Part shown: piece after piece, positions 43,819-54,889 of the stretch
How positions within the stretch are numbered: the stretch's first letter is position 1
Layout of the letters: the number at the start of each line of letters is the position of its first letter
Assembly (NCBI GenBank): GCA_030407085.1
Contig: CM059582.1
Location: 135,367,001-135,431,000 of the forward strand
DNA length: 64,000 nucleotides
DNA from: Trichopria drosophilae
Taxonomy: Eukaryota > Arthropoda > Insecta > Hymenoptera > Diapriidae
Direction: 5' to 3'
The notes under the pieces: model-generated
Seen by the model: the letters and a program-made list of their open reading frames with translations, nothing else
Database searches by the model: none
Told to the model about the DNA's origin: nothing
Position numbers and translations under genes: made by a program

Positions 43819-45590
43819 ATGAGTAAATCTAAACATGAGTCAGAGAAAGTATTGAAAAGTAAAATAAAAAGTTAAAACGCAAAGTACGAAAGATCGATTC
43901 CACAAAGATATACGGTAGAAACTAATCAGATAGTGATGAGTCATCACCCAATGAAGACGTATACGTAAGAAACGTCCATATCATCGTCGTTATTACGATC
44001 ATTATGATGATCCTGATGATAAATATCCAAGTGGATATAGAAAGGACAAATTCAACGAACATGAACGAAATAGTAAGTTTGGTTAAAAGATCAAATGTCG
44101 TTCGCAAGTATTGCATTGCGATCTGTTTTAGATCATTGATCAAATTATTTGATTATAATGATTATATTGATCTATTTTGCAGACCTCGTAGTAGGGGAGA
44201 TTATCCGTGATAATCTTGAAGTCAATATAGAGACAATGTGACGTACCCATGTTTGTATGTATCTTGTACATATATTCATATGTAATAATGTTGTACCTGT
44301 TTTTATTAAGCACAACCACCTCGTTGGTGTTTATTTCATTTTCAGTTCGGATATCACAACTTCTTTAACCTCAAGAGAAATTGTTAACCTAAAAACCATT
44401 TTTTTTCCTTAGTTATTCGTTCTGTTAATTTATCGGTTATTTCTAAATCTATAGGACAATGCAGATCCAAAACTAGAGGACATAAACGAAGATACGATTG
44501 ACAACGACCAAGGGATGAGTAATCTGAAACAAATGTTTACAAACGACACAGAATTCAGTCGCCAGTTCCGGCTTTAAGTCAATCCGAAGAAAGTTCTCCA
44601 AAGTATACCGATTCCGTTTAAAAAAAAAAGACCCTATCGAAGAATTACAAGACTCGATTCATCTGCCGAAAATTCGATTAAATCCCGTGATGGTTCTCCA
44701 CGACCTAAGGATGATTTTGTCGGAAAATTTTCACTTGGTGATACTGGAAAAGTAATAAATCTGGAAGAAAAAGAAACCCTGAGGAGGAAACTAATCAAAA
44801 AACCCCAGAAAATGTAGAAGAGAAAAGAAATCGTCCAACCAAGATTTTAAATATTTTAGATTCATCCGATGCAAACGAGTGGGATGAACCCATTCAAAAT
44901 TAAATTGCAGTACGTCTCGAAGAAATCTTAAAAACAGGTATCGATATCCAACCTGATTAAAGAATACAAACCAATTCAAAATTGTACAAGTATGAAACCA
45001 CCTTTCCTTAATGAAGAAATTAAAATTTCAGTGACACCAAATGCTTTATTGACCGATAAGAAGTTGATAAATAAACAACATGCTCTAGCAGCAGCATTAT
45101 CCAGTCTTGGTAAGACCCTGTCTGTGCTGTGTGAAATTAATAATGAAGATGAAAATCAATTACAAATTTTGAAAATGGTTAATGATGCAGCAAAATGCGT
45201 AGCTCATTGTTTTTCCAAGAAACTATTACCAGAAAAGCAATAATTTCTCAAAAACTGAATCCAACATTAAAAGATGTGCTGCTTCAATCCCCAGTCGATG
45301 AATTCTTGTTTGGAAACAAAATAGAAGAACGAATTAAATCCGCAAAACTGTTGGAAAAAACATCATCAGAATTAAAACAAAATATTTTTTCAAAACCACG
45401 AATAAACGAAATTGAAACATCCAGTTCCACCGTTAAAACTTCAAAAAACATCAAATGCCTGTCTCGTTATTGGTCCAAACCGAGACAGAGTGCCCCCAGA
45501 ATAATGCAGAGGACCTCACAGCAGAGATTTCCACAAGAGAGGAAGAAAATCGAGAAACCGTTCAAGACCTACGACAAACCCAAGTGATAT
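43819..45590 (+). pseudogene. DIRS-like element, gag-like ORF1 region (degenerate)
   Basis: Multiple frames carry charged, Ser/Asp-rich sequence starting at an ATG (43819). After about 44455, DPKLEDINEDTIDN appears, then TPNALLTDKKLINKQHALAA and LQSPVDEFLFGNKIEERIKS. The last segment resembles SNTDSFLFGENLAEK in the second DIRS-like copy at 55.2 kb, which ties both to one family. A GTAAGT donor at 44073 and an AG acceptor at 44453-44454 could bound an intron, but the flanking frames are too damaged to be sure. The region precedes the DIRS RT. Confidence 0.6.
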
Positions 45591-45816
45591 TATCAGTATA
45601 TAATGAGGTAAAGCTTGCAGGTAGACTGAGACACTTATAAAAATTGTAAAAAAGTAACAACTGATTCAACAGTTTTGGAATGGGTTCGTGGTTATAAAAT
45701 CCCATTTAAATATCCAGTAAGCCAAAAAGAACCTCCAAAAATCGTACAATTTTCATTAACAGACTTAATTAATAATAATTAATATTTTTTATTAAAAAAA
45801 TACCCTAAAAGATCTT

Positions 45817-46137
45817 ATGCTTAAAGGAGCGGTAAAAAAATGTAGTGCGTGCAATGCCCAATTTATATCTAGCATCTTTGTTACCCCAAAAGCTGACGGT
45901 ACTAGCAGATTTATTATAAATTTAAAAAACGTAAATGAATTTATAGATGTTAAGCATTTTAAATTAGAAGACTATCGAACAGCTTCTAAACTATTGAAAA
46001 AGAATGATTTTTTGGGTTCCATCGATCTAAAAGAAATGCATATTTTGTAGTTCCAGTACATGAGTCATTTAGAAAATATCTTAGATTCTATTTCAATAAC
46101 CAACTGTATGAATTTATCTCGCTTGAATTTATTACGA
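45817..46137 (+). pseudogene. DIRS-like reverse transcriptase fragment
   Basis: The frame gives FISSIFVTPKADGTSRFIIN, LKNVNEFIDVKHFKLEDYRT and NDFLGSIDLKEMHIL, then (after a frameshift) VPVHESFRKYLRFYFNNQLYEF. The first catalytic Asp box is IDLKE. This is the DIRS type of RT, in which an RNL/INLK motif and HFKMED precede the Asp. The sequence ends before the second Asp box, so it is truncated. Confidence 0.85.
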
Positions 46138-46139
46138 GA

Positions 46140-46860
46140 TCTTGAGTGAGAGTTTTTTTACAGAAGAAGCACGCGTCGTGGACCAACACTTTGTTCTTGA
46201 AGTTCTGTGATTTCTTGCACTACTGGTCCATGGTGTGCTTTTTCTCTGAAGTTGCAAATATTCACTAATCACATAGACAACAATGGCAATTTTCAGCGGG
46301 ATTATTGACTGCGCAGGCCTATCAAAACACGTAACTCAGCCGACTTCGACAACCGAAACTGTATTACTATTGAGGATTAACGCTTATTATTAGCTTGTTG
46401 GTGCACTTATTTCTGAATTCATTAAAAGGTATGTTCAATTTACCCGGAGATCCCGTATTGTGTACAGTATCCTCTAGTTAGTGGAGTTAAATTAGCCGAA
46501 AAACATGCGTTATCTGGGAACGGGTTCAACAAATACTGATTTCCATAATTTTTTTTTAAAACGTCATAAATGTGTAATATTAAAAACCATAGGTTACAAA
46601 TTTCCGCTTTTGAAAGGAAATTTAAAAAATTGAAAAATAATGACATTAAACCATGAATATATTTTTAACTCGCTACCTTTTATTTTATTGCTTATAAACT
46701 ATAAATAATTATTCACAATAACTTCAGAAGCATAAAATATTTCATTTGTAATTAGTATTATATATGAACATCTAATATAAACATTTTCAAACGATGTCTA
46801 AGTCATTTTGTAAGTCATTTTCTTGTAAAACGAGAGGCACGCAATTTGTGCAATTTTGCT
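46140..46860. other. Unassigned sequence
   Basis: No convincing coding region or structure. It separates the truncated DIRS-like RT from the minus-strand gene ending at 46868. Confidence 0.4.
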
Positions 46861-46867
46861 CATCATT

Positions 46868-48281
46868 TCAATAAAAATATGCTTCGGTACAAAATAACCC
46901 GGTTTTTCGACATCTACAATTTCCGCCGCATCCTGATTTGCACTTGCAGACGATGATTTTCAACAAATTTTGTGGAGCAGGTTCTTGATTCATTGGGTTT
47001 GGTATTAAAAATTTACCGAATATCCAGCCCCAGTCTACATATTCCGCTAGTGTTATATTATTTCCAATCCACAGCTGTACTTGGACTTTTTTAAAGTGGC
47101 TGCATCTAATGTACACGGTAAACTTGACAGTTGAGCGCGACTGTCCTTTAAAATGACTGCCTTGAAACATTGATATCTATGCTGATTTAATTCAGATTCA
47201 GATTCCTTAGCGCCATATAAAACGAGAATACATGTTTTGCCATTTTCGATAATGATTTGTTTCTTTTGTTTATCTCGTTTAATAATTGTATCAGCCTTTT
47301 ATAAATATGATCGTGATTCTAACAGAGTTGCAAATTTATTTTTACCTTTATTGAAAAAAGCAGACGTCGTGAAGCATCCTGTGAAAGCGTGTAAGAAAAG
47401 CACATTTTGTTTGCAGTTTGGCAAATGATCTAGACTAGCCGATGAATATACTTTTTGTTGCACTTTTCCTCTATGCGGTTTTAGAAAATATATTTCCTTT
47501 TCATCTGGCGTCAAAGCTACTAACATAACTAGAACATCAATGTCCTCAGTCACTACGACAACATTGAAAGAAGGAGAATCAAAAGCTGTAGTCGCAATTA
47601 GTGGATCGGCGTCGTCGTTTGCTTGTTTCGACGAATTATTATTTTCAGTTAAATATGGTATTAATTTAGATATAAATCTAGATTTATTGTTGGCGTTGGA
47701 TAGAAACTTCTCTTGAGCCACTTTCAACTGCATATCTTCTTCGAAAACATAATCAAGCGATGAATTTTTTAAAGATCGAAGGTTTTGTTCCGCTGCTTTA
47801 GTAGTTGTTGTGTTATAGCCATCAAACGTGACTGTCACGTTAGTACCGTAATTTCTGATAATGTATGTGACGTAACTATGTAATATCATGTGAAACGTTT
47901 GGTTTAGTTGCCACCTAATATGATGTAGGAGCATCCCGCCATCAATTACATAAGTGTTAACGGGTAAGGAGCCAATTCATCCTTCAAATATTCTTGTAAA
48001 TCAGTATCAGATTTCTTCAATTCGGTAATTCGTTGAAACAGGAGAAAAGGATCAATTAGAACGCTTTCGTTATTTATTTTGATTTTACTATTTACAGCAA
48101 GCAAAGGTACAACTTTTTGGGATGTTTGCAATTTCAATTCTCTGAAGTTTTGACCGGTTATTTTCTTCATACTTTTAATACCTTGCTCAAAGGCACTATA
48201 GCAATTGATCTTATCGTGGTTATATAAAATATGGAGTATATATTCCAATCCAGCCCATGTTGTGAAACGTATTTTTTCCAT
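46868..48281 (-). pseudogene. 'HAFTGC' repeat-family protein with Cys-rich C-terminus
   Basis: Minus strand. An N-terminal part (48281-47946) has IDPFLLFQRITELKK and LKDELAPYPLTLM. After a frame change come VIDGGMLLHHIRWQ, NYGTNVTVTFDGYN, VVVVTEDIDVLVMLVAL and NVLFLHAFTGCFTTSAFFNK. The C-terminal part (47170-46868) has CKCKSGCGGNCRCRKTGLFC. I recognise this as a multi-copy uncharacterised insect family. The EDxDVLV and 'GCxTTS' boxes suggest a PIN/FEN-like nuclease fold, which is inference. The usual GCDTTS Asp is Phe here. Roughly 100 residues seem missing between LTLM and VIDGG. Confidence 0.6.
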
Positions 48282-48545
48282 CTAGAGTATTAAGAGCTCT
48301 AGCAATAAATTGAATCGTGTGGGGTGTCGACCCCCTTTATGCGGAGTGTCCGAACACCCCCCACAACGCTACCGAGGGGTAAAAATACCGGGATACCCAA
48401 AAGTGACGAAAAATCTCGCGCGTTACTCTTAATAATAACGCGTATCCCGAGGAGGATGAATCTTTCCTTCCCCAAGAATTTTCAAGAAAATACTTGGAAA
48501 TCCGCGAGTGAGTGTGTGAGCGATTGAGGGAAGAACAAAATTATT

Positions 48546-49106
48546 TTGGAAGAATACGTAAGTGGAAGAATGATGGAATTCCACGAAAAAAATATCGACA
48601 AACATATTCCGGAGTACTACGGAGATGAGTGCAATTATTTATCATTCGCATCTAAGGTACGTCAATGTCTAGATGAATTCCCAGAAAAGTATTCGCCGCT
48701 TATAAGAAAAGTATTAAAGCGAAAACTAAAGGGCGAAGCAGAAAAGTTCAGTCATCTCATGCAACTCTATTCACATTTAGACCATTGGATAAATGCAGTG
48801 GATTTTGAACATGGTGTCAGATGCATTAGGCACTTTAGGCACGAAGTTGATTCCACTATCACGAACGAAATATATATATCGGACGGCGAAGAAACTGATA
48901 ATAAAGATGACAGAACGTACGAACAAGACGAATGTGATGACGGCTACGAAGCCGACACACACTCCAGCGATGATGAGGACTCCGATGAATGGACCGACAT
49001 TGAAACGGACAGCGAAGAACCCGATAACAATCCTTCCGAGGACAATGACGAGGTAGAAGGTACAAGAAATCAACGAGGATATAAGTTCCAAAAAAGGCCC
49101 GGTTGA
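48546..49106 (+). CDS. Gag-like protein with acidic C-terminus
   Basis: This 186-codon frame has no recognised domain name. Its first half (HIPEYYGDECNYLSFASKVR, KRKLKGEAEKFSHL, HLDHWINAV) has the pattern of a gypsy-type capsid: a helical segment with 'F.GD...F' and a following 'KLKGEA' helix. The second half is strongly acidic (EETDNKDD, DDEDSDEWTDIETDSEE). There is no zinc knuckle. The frame opens before 48546 without an ATG, and the first ATG is 48573. A one-base shift leads into the next ORF. Confidence 0.5.
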   Translation: MEEYVSGRMMEFHEKNIDKHIPEYYGDECNYLSFASKVRQCLDEFPEKYSPLIRKVLKRKLKGEAEKFSHLMQLYSHLDHWINAVDFEHGVRCIRHFRHEVDSTITNEIYISDGEETDNKDDRTYEQDECDDGYEADTHSSDDEDSDEWTDIETDSEEPDNNPSEDNDEVEGTRNQRGYKFQKRPG

Positions 49107-49125
49107 ATCTTCGCCGGAAGAAGAC

Positions 49126-50028
49126 GTGGAAGTACCCACGCAAACATACAGAGCGCGAGTACAGACAACGCAGAAGCCGATCCACGTAAGTGCCAATCAA
49201 AGCCAGTACGGATCCGCTGCAACAATAAACAAATTCGAAATTCCTGAAAATATGAAGTTTTCAGAAAATTTGGAAACCTCGACAAATGTCCCTACTCAGT
49301 TACCCGGAAATAATGTTGGAAATCTTGACAAAAATCATGCCATTCTTGTTGAAAACACAGTTAAAAGTCTCATCGGTAATCCTACTCAACTCGAAGGAAA
49401 AGTAGAGAATATAAAAGTAAAGGTACAAGAAAACGAAGATATCGAAAATTGTGAAGTGGCAAATCAAAACCAAGTACCGTCCAAATTGCATAAACGCGAA
49501 AAAATTAATGTAGAACAAGTTTGGGATAAAACGGGTGAAGACATCCAAAAGTCTTCATTAAAAAGAAACTTCGACGAATTACCAAACAACCAAGACAGTC
49601 AAGATATAGTGCAAATAGTGACCGGAAAATTAAAAAATGACAAAAAGCAAAAAGTGATAAATCTTACTGAAGATAAGATTGACAGAGTGAGAACATTAAT
49701 TGGGAAAAGTTTAAAAACGAAAACAGTGACGAAAATAATAAATAATGAAGAAGATAATGAGAAAAACACAGTGACTGAACTCGGAGAAAAAAAATCAGTG
49801 AAATTAGTGGAGGAATTCGAAAAAGAAAAATCAGTGTCAGAATACAAAGAGAATAAAATAGAACCCGAAGAGACATTATCAGTGAAATCAGTGATCGAAC
49901 TTAATGAGAAAAACGCGACTGAAAATAAAATTGAAAAAGTTCAAAAAATGGAAATGATACATAGGGCATTTTACAGGCCTCCGCCTGAGCCACCGCCGAG
50001 TGAGCAAGGCGAGGAGAGGAAGAGGTAA
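49126..50028 (+). CDS. Uncharacterised Lys/Glu-rich ORF of a pol-less LTR element
   Basis: The codons given here (300) start at an ATG. The frame is open from about 49056 and overlaps the end of the gag-like ORF, a layout that suits frameshifting. Residues 60-290 are dominated by K, E, N and V in predicted helices, with repeated phrases near KSV: EKKSVKLVEEFEKEKSVSEY, then TLSVKSVIELNEK. It ends in a proline-rich PPPEPPPSEQ tail. No protease, RT, integrase or envelope motif is present. Its role is unknown. Confidence 0.5.
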   Translation: MEVPTQTYRARVQTTQKPIHVSANQSQYGSAATINKFEIPENMKFSENLETSTNVPTQLPGNNVGNLDKNHAILVENTVKSLIGNPTQLEGKVENIKVKVQENEDIENCEVANQNQVPSKLHKREKINVEQVWDKTGEDIQKSSLKRNFDELPNNQDSQDIVQIVTGKLKNDKKQKVINLTEDKIDRVRTLIGKSLKTKTVTKIINNEEDNEKNTVTELGEKKSVKLVEEFEKEKSVSEYKENKIEPEETLSVKSVIELNEKNATENKIEKVQKMEMIHRAFYRPPPEPPPSEQGEERKR

Positions 50029-50436
50029 TCGCTTCTCCTCTTTGTGCGGCTATCCGTACTCGCGCGGATAGCTGCATCCCACCAACGGGCAAGGAAGTAA
50101 GCCGAGAATTCGAGATGCTCCGGCCTATCCCTCTCCAAAGAACTGATGCAAATGACTGAATTTAAACAACGGGCCCGAGTCCCAAACCTTCGGAACCAAC
50201 GGGTTCCCCATCTTCACCGAACACCCGACAGAGAATCAGGTTGTGTTTGTGCGCCGTTTCGATGTGTATATAGATAAAAAAAGTGCCAAAGTGCGCGAGT
50301 GAGCATAAATCTAACACACAATTTGGACATATTAGAGACTCTAAATATTATATATATTTATATACTTCATTGTAAATGAAGCTCATGAAAATTGTATTTT
50401 TCGGCGGTGGAACGCCGTTTTTTCAAAATGGGGGAG

Positions 50437-50722
50437 TGTTACGATCGGTAGATCGTAGTCTCCTTAAATATCAATGTAATTCTCAAAGTCCACCGTGAGA
50501 ATATGCACGGCTTGCGAATTCACATAGAAGTCAAGAGTGCAAGCTCAGCATAGTCCCACGGTTGGAAATAAATGCGATGACGAACTTCGCTGCGCTCTCG
50601 AATCGAGGCGGCATCGAAGGAGTCAGTCGCGGAAGGACATCCAAACGAACTTCGCGGCTCCTCATTATTTGTAACCTTCCCCACCCACCGCTCGCGCTGC
50701 TACGAACCGCGTGTTCGTAACA
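50437..50722 (+). mobile_element. 3' LTR (gypsy-like)
   Basis: This 286-base block begins TGTTACGATCGG and ends GTTCGTAACA, directly after a polypurine tract. An AATAAA signal lies at about 50567. It is similar along its whole length to the reverse complement of 768-1067, including TAGATCGTA near the 5' end and GGTTCGTAGCAGC/GTGGGTGG near the 3' end. Confidence 0.85.
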
Positions 50723-50729
50723 GACATAA

Positions 50730-51570
50730 TGTTTTGGAATTTTACACAATTTTTTGAAAGACTGTTATCGACTACGAAAAGGAAGCATCTAATCTTCTAT
50801 TCAAGATTTAAATAGAAAAACAATTGTACGTGTCTACAATTAATTTTCTATATATATATATTTTTCTATTTATATATATATTTTTTTATTATTAAAAAAA
50901 AAATAAAAAAAAAAAAATGGAACCGGAAACGATGTTGAATACCACGTCAAAATCGACGTCGGGAATGACGTCAGTCGAGTCGATCCCAAATTCAGGTTTT
51001 ATTTGCGACGTCGTATGACGTCGTTTTCGACGTCATTTCCTACGTCGATTTTTTCCATAGGGCTAATCTACTATTCAAATTTCGACTATAAAAACAATTG
51101 TCCATGTCTACAATCAATTTCTGTAATTTACTGAATCGTACACATGTAACAATACTATTACAATAATCTCGACTATACATTAAAAAACTTCTTTGAATGG
51201 ATTGACAGCTACGTGTATGATTCAGTAAAATTGTTTTTATAGTTAACTTTTCAATAGAAGGTCATATGTTTCCCTTCGCTGCAGCCGATAGCAGTCTTTT
51301 AAAAAATTTTGTAATAATTTGAAAACAATACGTCGAAAGATTTTCTCGATGAATTTGGAATCGAGCGACTAGTCGCAGAGTTTCATACGACGGAGTGTGT
51401 GTAATGATTTGAGAATGTCGCAAAGATTTTCAAAGTCTATTTTCGACTCCGGCATAGGGACACTTCTAACCTTTCATTCGAAATGACAGTACGTAATAAT
51501 GTTTACAATCAATTTGTGCAACTTTCTGAATGTAGCATGCAGCTGTCAATCCTTTTACAGTAATTTAAAA
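50730..51570. other. Non-coding region with diverged repeats and a GACGTC cluster
   Basis: Similar blocks with AAAACAATTGT and GTCTACAAT recur near 50818-50845 and 51092-51120. A third, weaker block is near 51505. Between the first two are poly-T/poly-A tracts and five GACGTC palindromes (50955-51034). No coding sequence is evident. Confidence 0.5.
50955..51034. promoter_or_regulatory. Cluster of five GACGTC palindromes
   Basis: GACGTC occurs at 50955, 50967, 51007, 51017 and 51029, with ACGTC or ACGTCG variants at about 50944 and 51042. GACGTC overlaps the core of CREB/ATF sites (TGACGTCA; full TGACGTCA at 50966-50973). The two halves are loosely inverted, so the cluster may be part of a small palindromic element rather than an enhancer. 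Confidence 0.35.
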
Positions 51571-51625
51571 TGTATCAATTTACCTGGTGTTTTACCTGCG
51601 AATTGTCTACAAACTCGAACATGTA

Positions 51626-51742
51626 CCGAGTATTGCCGAAGTTGAAGTGGTGTTGCCAATTCTTGTGATCTCCGAACAATCCGAACACCGTAGCATCCCG
51701 CGCAATAATTGGCAACTTCGCTTCAACTTCGGCATCACTCGG
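51626..51742 (+). ncRNA. Pre-miRNA-like hairpin (possible)
   Basis: Two 40-base arms (51626-51665 and 51703-51742) are reverse complements with about 33 matches, including GCCGAAGTTGAAG and TTGCCAATT, around a 37-base loop. Size and imperfect pairing suit a microRNA precursor. However, the 3' arm also lies in an open frame that appears spliced to 51897, and inverted duplication of coding sequence is an alternative. No expression evidence is available. Confidence 0.25.
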
Positions 51743-52035
51743 TTGGCGGGTAAATTCGACGACGGCGCTTACACATCTGTTATCCGTAACAGGCGTCAAC
51801 AACGACAACCGGTAAGAATTTTGTAAATTTTCGAAATATCGTCGACATAACTTTTTGTAATTATACTAGAACTAAAATATGTTTTCTTTTTTACAGCAAC
51901 AATGAAAACGCCCAGCAGACGGACGCAACAGACGGCGAAGCCGAAAAAGTGACGTCCTTCACCGATCAAATCTTCGCGAGAGGATCATGCGACAAGGCCA
52001 CCGGCAGCATAATTCCCAGGCAAAACACATTATAA
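51669..52035 (+). CDS. Possible two-exon coding end (unknown protein)
   Basis: The frame from 51669 to 51811 ends at a GTAAGA donor. TTTTTTACAG closes an 85-base intron (51812-51896). Exon two (51897-52035) continues in the same frame and ends at TAA. The exon-two product contains NNENAQQTDATDGEAEKV and FARGSCDKATGSIIPRQN. Joining restores a continuous frame across the intron, and the splice sites and intron length are typical for insects. A TGA at 51666 stops the frame upstream, so a 5' exon start is unresolved. I recognise no domain; it could be a host gene end or a TE gene. Confidence 0.35.
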
Positions 52036-52039
52036 GACA

Positions 52040-52820
52040 ATAATTTATCTTTGTTAAAAAACATTTTCATAAAAAAAAGTTCCAATCCTCCCTTTCAAAT
52101 AAAATATAAAAAATAAAGTTTCAACCCCCCTTTACAAATATAATATAAAAAATAAAATTTCCTTTTCCCGTTTTCTTTCCTTATTTATTTCCCATGTTTA
52201 TTTATTGAATGTGTGCGTGCGAGCTTGTGGCAATGTGTGACTGTGCTTGTGGCCATTTAAAATTGGCAACGTCGTCAAAAACGTTCGTGTCGAGCTGCGT
52301 CGAATTTTTCGGGAGCGAGAGAGGGAGATAATCGATGCGGATAGGTAAGTCAAAAGCGCGAGGGGCTGAGCCTATCTCTCGCTTCGAAGGCGAGCGCCTC
52401 GGACGCTCGAGGGCCCTTAATATTAAAATCTGCTTTACCGTGTACAAATTAAACAAAAATATTTTCCTTTATTCTTATCGATTTTTATTATAAAGAGCGG
52501 ATGTTTCTTATAACTTTGCTTCATTGTATGATGCACCACTGCAAATATCTATGATTCGTCGGGAACCAAATTTTCTGTGCAATGTTACCGCTAGCCTAAC
52601 TTGAAGAGGTGACAGAAAAGAACGTCGACGAACCGCAGTCATGATGGAATGACTAATAGCACTGCATTTGATTTTATATGCCATTTTCCATTAATCCCTT
52701 TCTTCTTATCTTTCATAATTATTTCTTGTAAGAAGTATGACAGAGTTTAGGGTATCATTGCATCAACGTTATCAAATAATTTGTGAGCAGCTCAGTAAAA
52801 ATCGACTTCGCAAGGGTTTG
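52040..52820. other. Unassigned sequence
   Basis: AT-rich flanks surround a GC-richer block (52200-52420). ATGCGGATAG followed by GTAAGTC at 52333-52348 resembles a short first exon with a strong donor, but there is no further support. No domain found. Confidence 0.3.
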
Positions 52821-52829
52821 ATCGGATAT

Positions 52830-53400
52830 CAGAATATCAGAACGAATCATTATGTGTAATTTTGATATTACTTATTTTTAATAAAGCAAGAGTTTGTACT
52901 CTGACCTGTTCCTATAGCGAATAAACCTACTAATTTTTCGGTTAACATGGCCAAACTTATAGATTCAGATGAGTAGAATTTAGCTATTTCGCGTAAAACA
53001 TTGTATTTCGGATTAAAATTGTTTTTTTCCGGAAAACACCTCTCATAAACCTATTAATTAGAGGTTTATTACCTATTTGATATTCGCAAATTAAGAATAC
53101 GACTGACCTTATTGCGTTAAGTGTACCATAAGAATGCTCCATCATTAAATTTGTCTGCAAGGAATTGTAACAATACGTCTTCTTGTGCATCATAAGGATT
53201 CAACTTTAGTCGATCACAAAGTATCCACCATGATCGTAGAGGGCCCGCGTACTGTTTCAGTCTAAATTCTGCTAGAGACGTAATAAGTACTTCTATTGCT
53301 GAGTCTACAGTGTTCCTTCGTCTATATGATCCCCTAATAATTTCCCTGCCATTAGGGATAGATGTGTCGCTAGTGGATGGTTCAATAATCTACAAGGAGA
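52830..53400 (-). pseudogene. DIRS-like tyrosine recombinase, N-terminal part
   Basis: Minus strand: RRRNTVDSAIEVLITSLAEF and LKQYAGPLRSWWILCDRL form the SAM-like core-binding domain. FLADKFNDGAFL, YGTLNAIRSVVFLICEYQIG and LINRFMRGVFRKK follow in shifted frames. SLAMLTEKLVGLFAI marks the start of the catalytic part. The catalytic R-H-R-Y residues are not reached or are lost. A tyrosine recombinase in place of integrase is the hallmark of DIRS elements. Confidence 0.75.
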
Positions 53401-53414
53401 TAATAGAAGCTCTT

Positions 53415-54882
53415 TTAAAGGTTTGAAATATATTGGTTTGCCAATAAGTATTCTTTTAAACAGTGGAAATCACAGTTGGGAGGGCCAATGCAGGACAACC
53501 ACAATTCCAGTAGCTTTGTCATCAAGATTTTTTTTCTTAACACGTAGTGTAACCGAAAAAGAACGAAATGCTTACATCGTAAAGCAAATAAATCAATTTT
53601 TAAATTACCGAATGTTTTCTGTATGTGGTTAAAAACAGATTCAGACAATTCCCATTCTGCGTATATGTTCGTGATCCGTGATTGCTTGTCTGCTTTCCAG
53701 TTATCATTTGAAGGAATGTAACTGTCAACCAAGAAAATTCTGCTCACCTCGCACCATTGCCATAAATCCATTGCAATTTTCTGGACTTCCCGTATGATTT
53801 ATGGACGCAATTGCTGTCGTATTATCCACTAAATTATTTCGCAATTTGATAAATTTTTTGTGAATGATCTTAAAGCTAGAAATGTAGCCGTGAGTTCTAA
53901 AACTCCGATATTCATGCTTCTTTCTGAATAGTCCCAGAAGCCATGAATATTTTCATCATTATGAGAAGCTTCCCAGCCAGATAATGACGCATCTGTAAAA
54001 ATTTCGTAATTATGTCTAGTTTTATTCAATAATTTGTGTGCTTGTGGTATGTTTGCTTTCCACCAATTAAAGTCTTCTTGTAGAAATAACGGCAACTCGA
54101 ATAGTGCATTTCTTTATCAGTGCAAATTCATTGATTTGTTTTAAGACGTTTAATCGCTTTCTTTTCGGTAATTCCATTATCATTTTTCTCGAATCGAGCA
54201 CAAAGCCTAAGAATTCGCATATATACGAAGGACATTTTTCACTTTTTTCATCATTAATAATGAAACCTAACCTAGTTAATAATTTTTCGGTTATATTTAC
54301 ATTCTGAATGCATTCATTTTTATCCTGCTCTAAGCAAAGGATATCATCCAGATATATGACAGGTAACAGGCCACTCTTTCATAGATTTGTTATAATTGGT
54401 CCCATTATTTTTATGAATATAAAAGGGGCTGTATTCAGTCCAAATGGAAGACAGACAAACTCAAAGATTTGGTTTTTAAATATGAATCTAAGGTATTTGC
54501 TTTCTTTTTTTAACAGGGATAAGGAAATATGCCTCTTTCAAGTCTAGCTTTGCCATATACATGTTTTCTTTTAATAAATTTTTGGCGTTTCGTATATCTT
54601 CCATTTTAAAATGGTCATTATTTATGAACTGAATTAGAGATTTCAAATTCAATATAAATCTCATTGATCCGTCGAATTTAGGTCTGAGAAAATATGATGA
54701 GAGAAATTGACCCTCAGCCGGAGTACATCCTGTTATTGCTCCCAAGTCGATTAATCTATTTATAGATTTTTTATAAAGGTTAAATACTTCAGCAGAATTA
54801 AATTTTGGGATTCTCGATTGTCCACATTGGTAAGGTGGTTTATCAAAAATAATTTCATATCCTTGAATAGTTTTTATGATGA
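53415..54882 (-). pseudogene. DIRS-like reverse transcriptase and RNase H
   Basis: Minus strand: GAITGCTPAEGQFLSSYFLR, DGSMRFILNLKSLIQFINN, HFKMEDIRNAKNLLKENMYM and LDLKEAYFLIPV (first catalytic box), then FVCLPFGLNTAPFIFIK and VIYLDDILCLEQD (YLDD active site, 54339-54360). RNase H follows with IFTDASLSGWEASH and VLELTATFLALRSF, then NWKADKQSR and KIDLFALRCKHF. Frameshifts near 54490, 54100 and 53800 break it. Order and motifs match DIRS pol. Confidence 0.85.
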
Positions 54883-54889
54883 ATTTATC

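Larger units (their letters stand above)
48298..50722 (+). mobile_element. LTR element lacking pol (non-autonomous, gypsy-like LTR)
   Basis: A 5' leader (about 48298-48545), a gag-like ORF, a second charged ORF, a polypurine tract (AAAATGGGGGAG, 50425-50436) and a 3' LTR at 50437-50722 lie in order. No RT, RNase H or integrase can be found between gag and the LTR. The 5' LTR is missing. The LTR is the same family as the solo LTR at 768-1067. Either pol was deleted or this is a genuine non-autonomous lineage moved by a relative. Confidence 0.7.

Noticed and set aside
48777..49285. Cys/Val/Phe-rich minus-strand frames
   Set aside because: Antisense of the acidic gag-like ORF; composition mirrors Asp/Glu codons.
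51575..51808. Minus-strand 77-codon frame resembling the plus-strand frame
   Set aside because: It arises from the inverted-repeat symmetry of the hairpin; only the plus strand has suitable splice sites.
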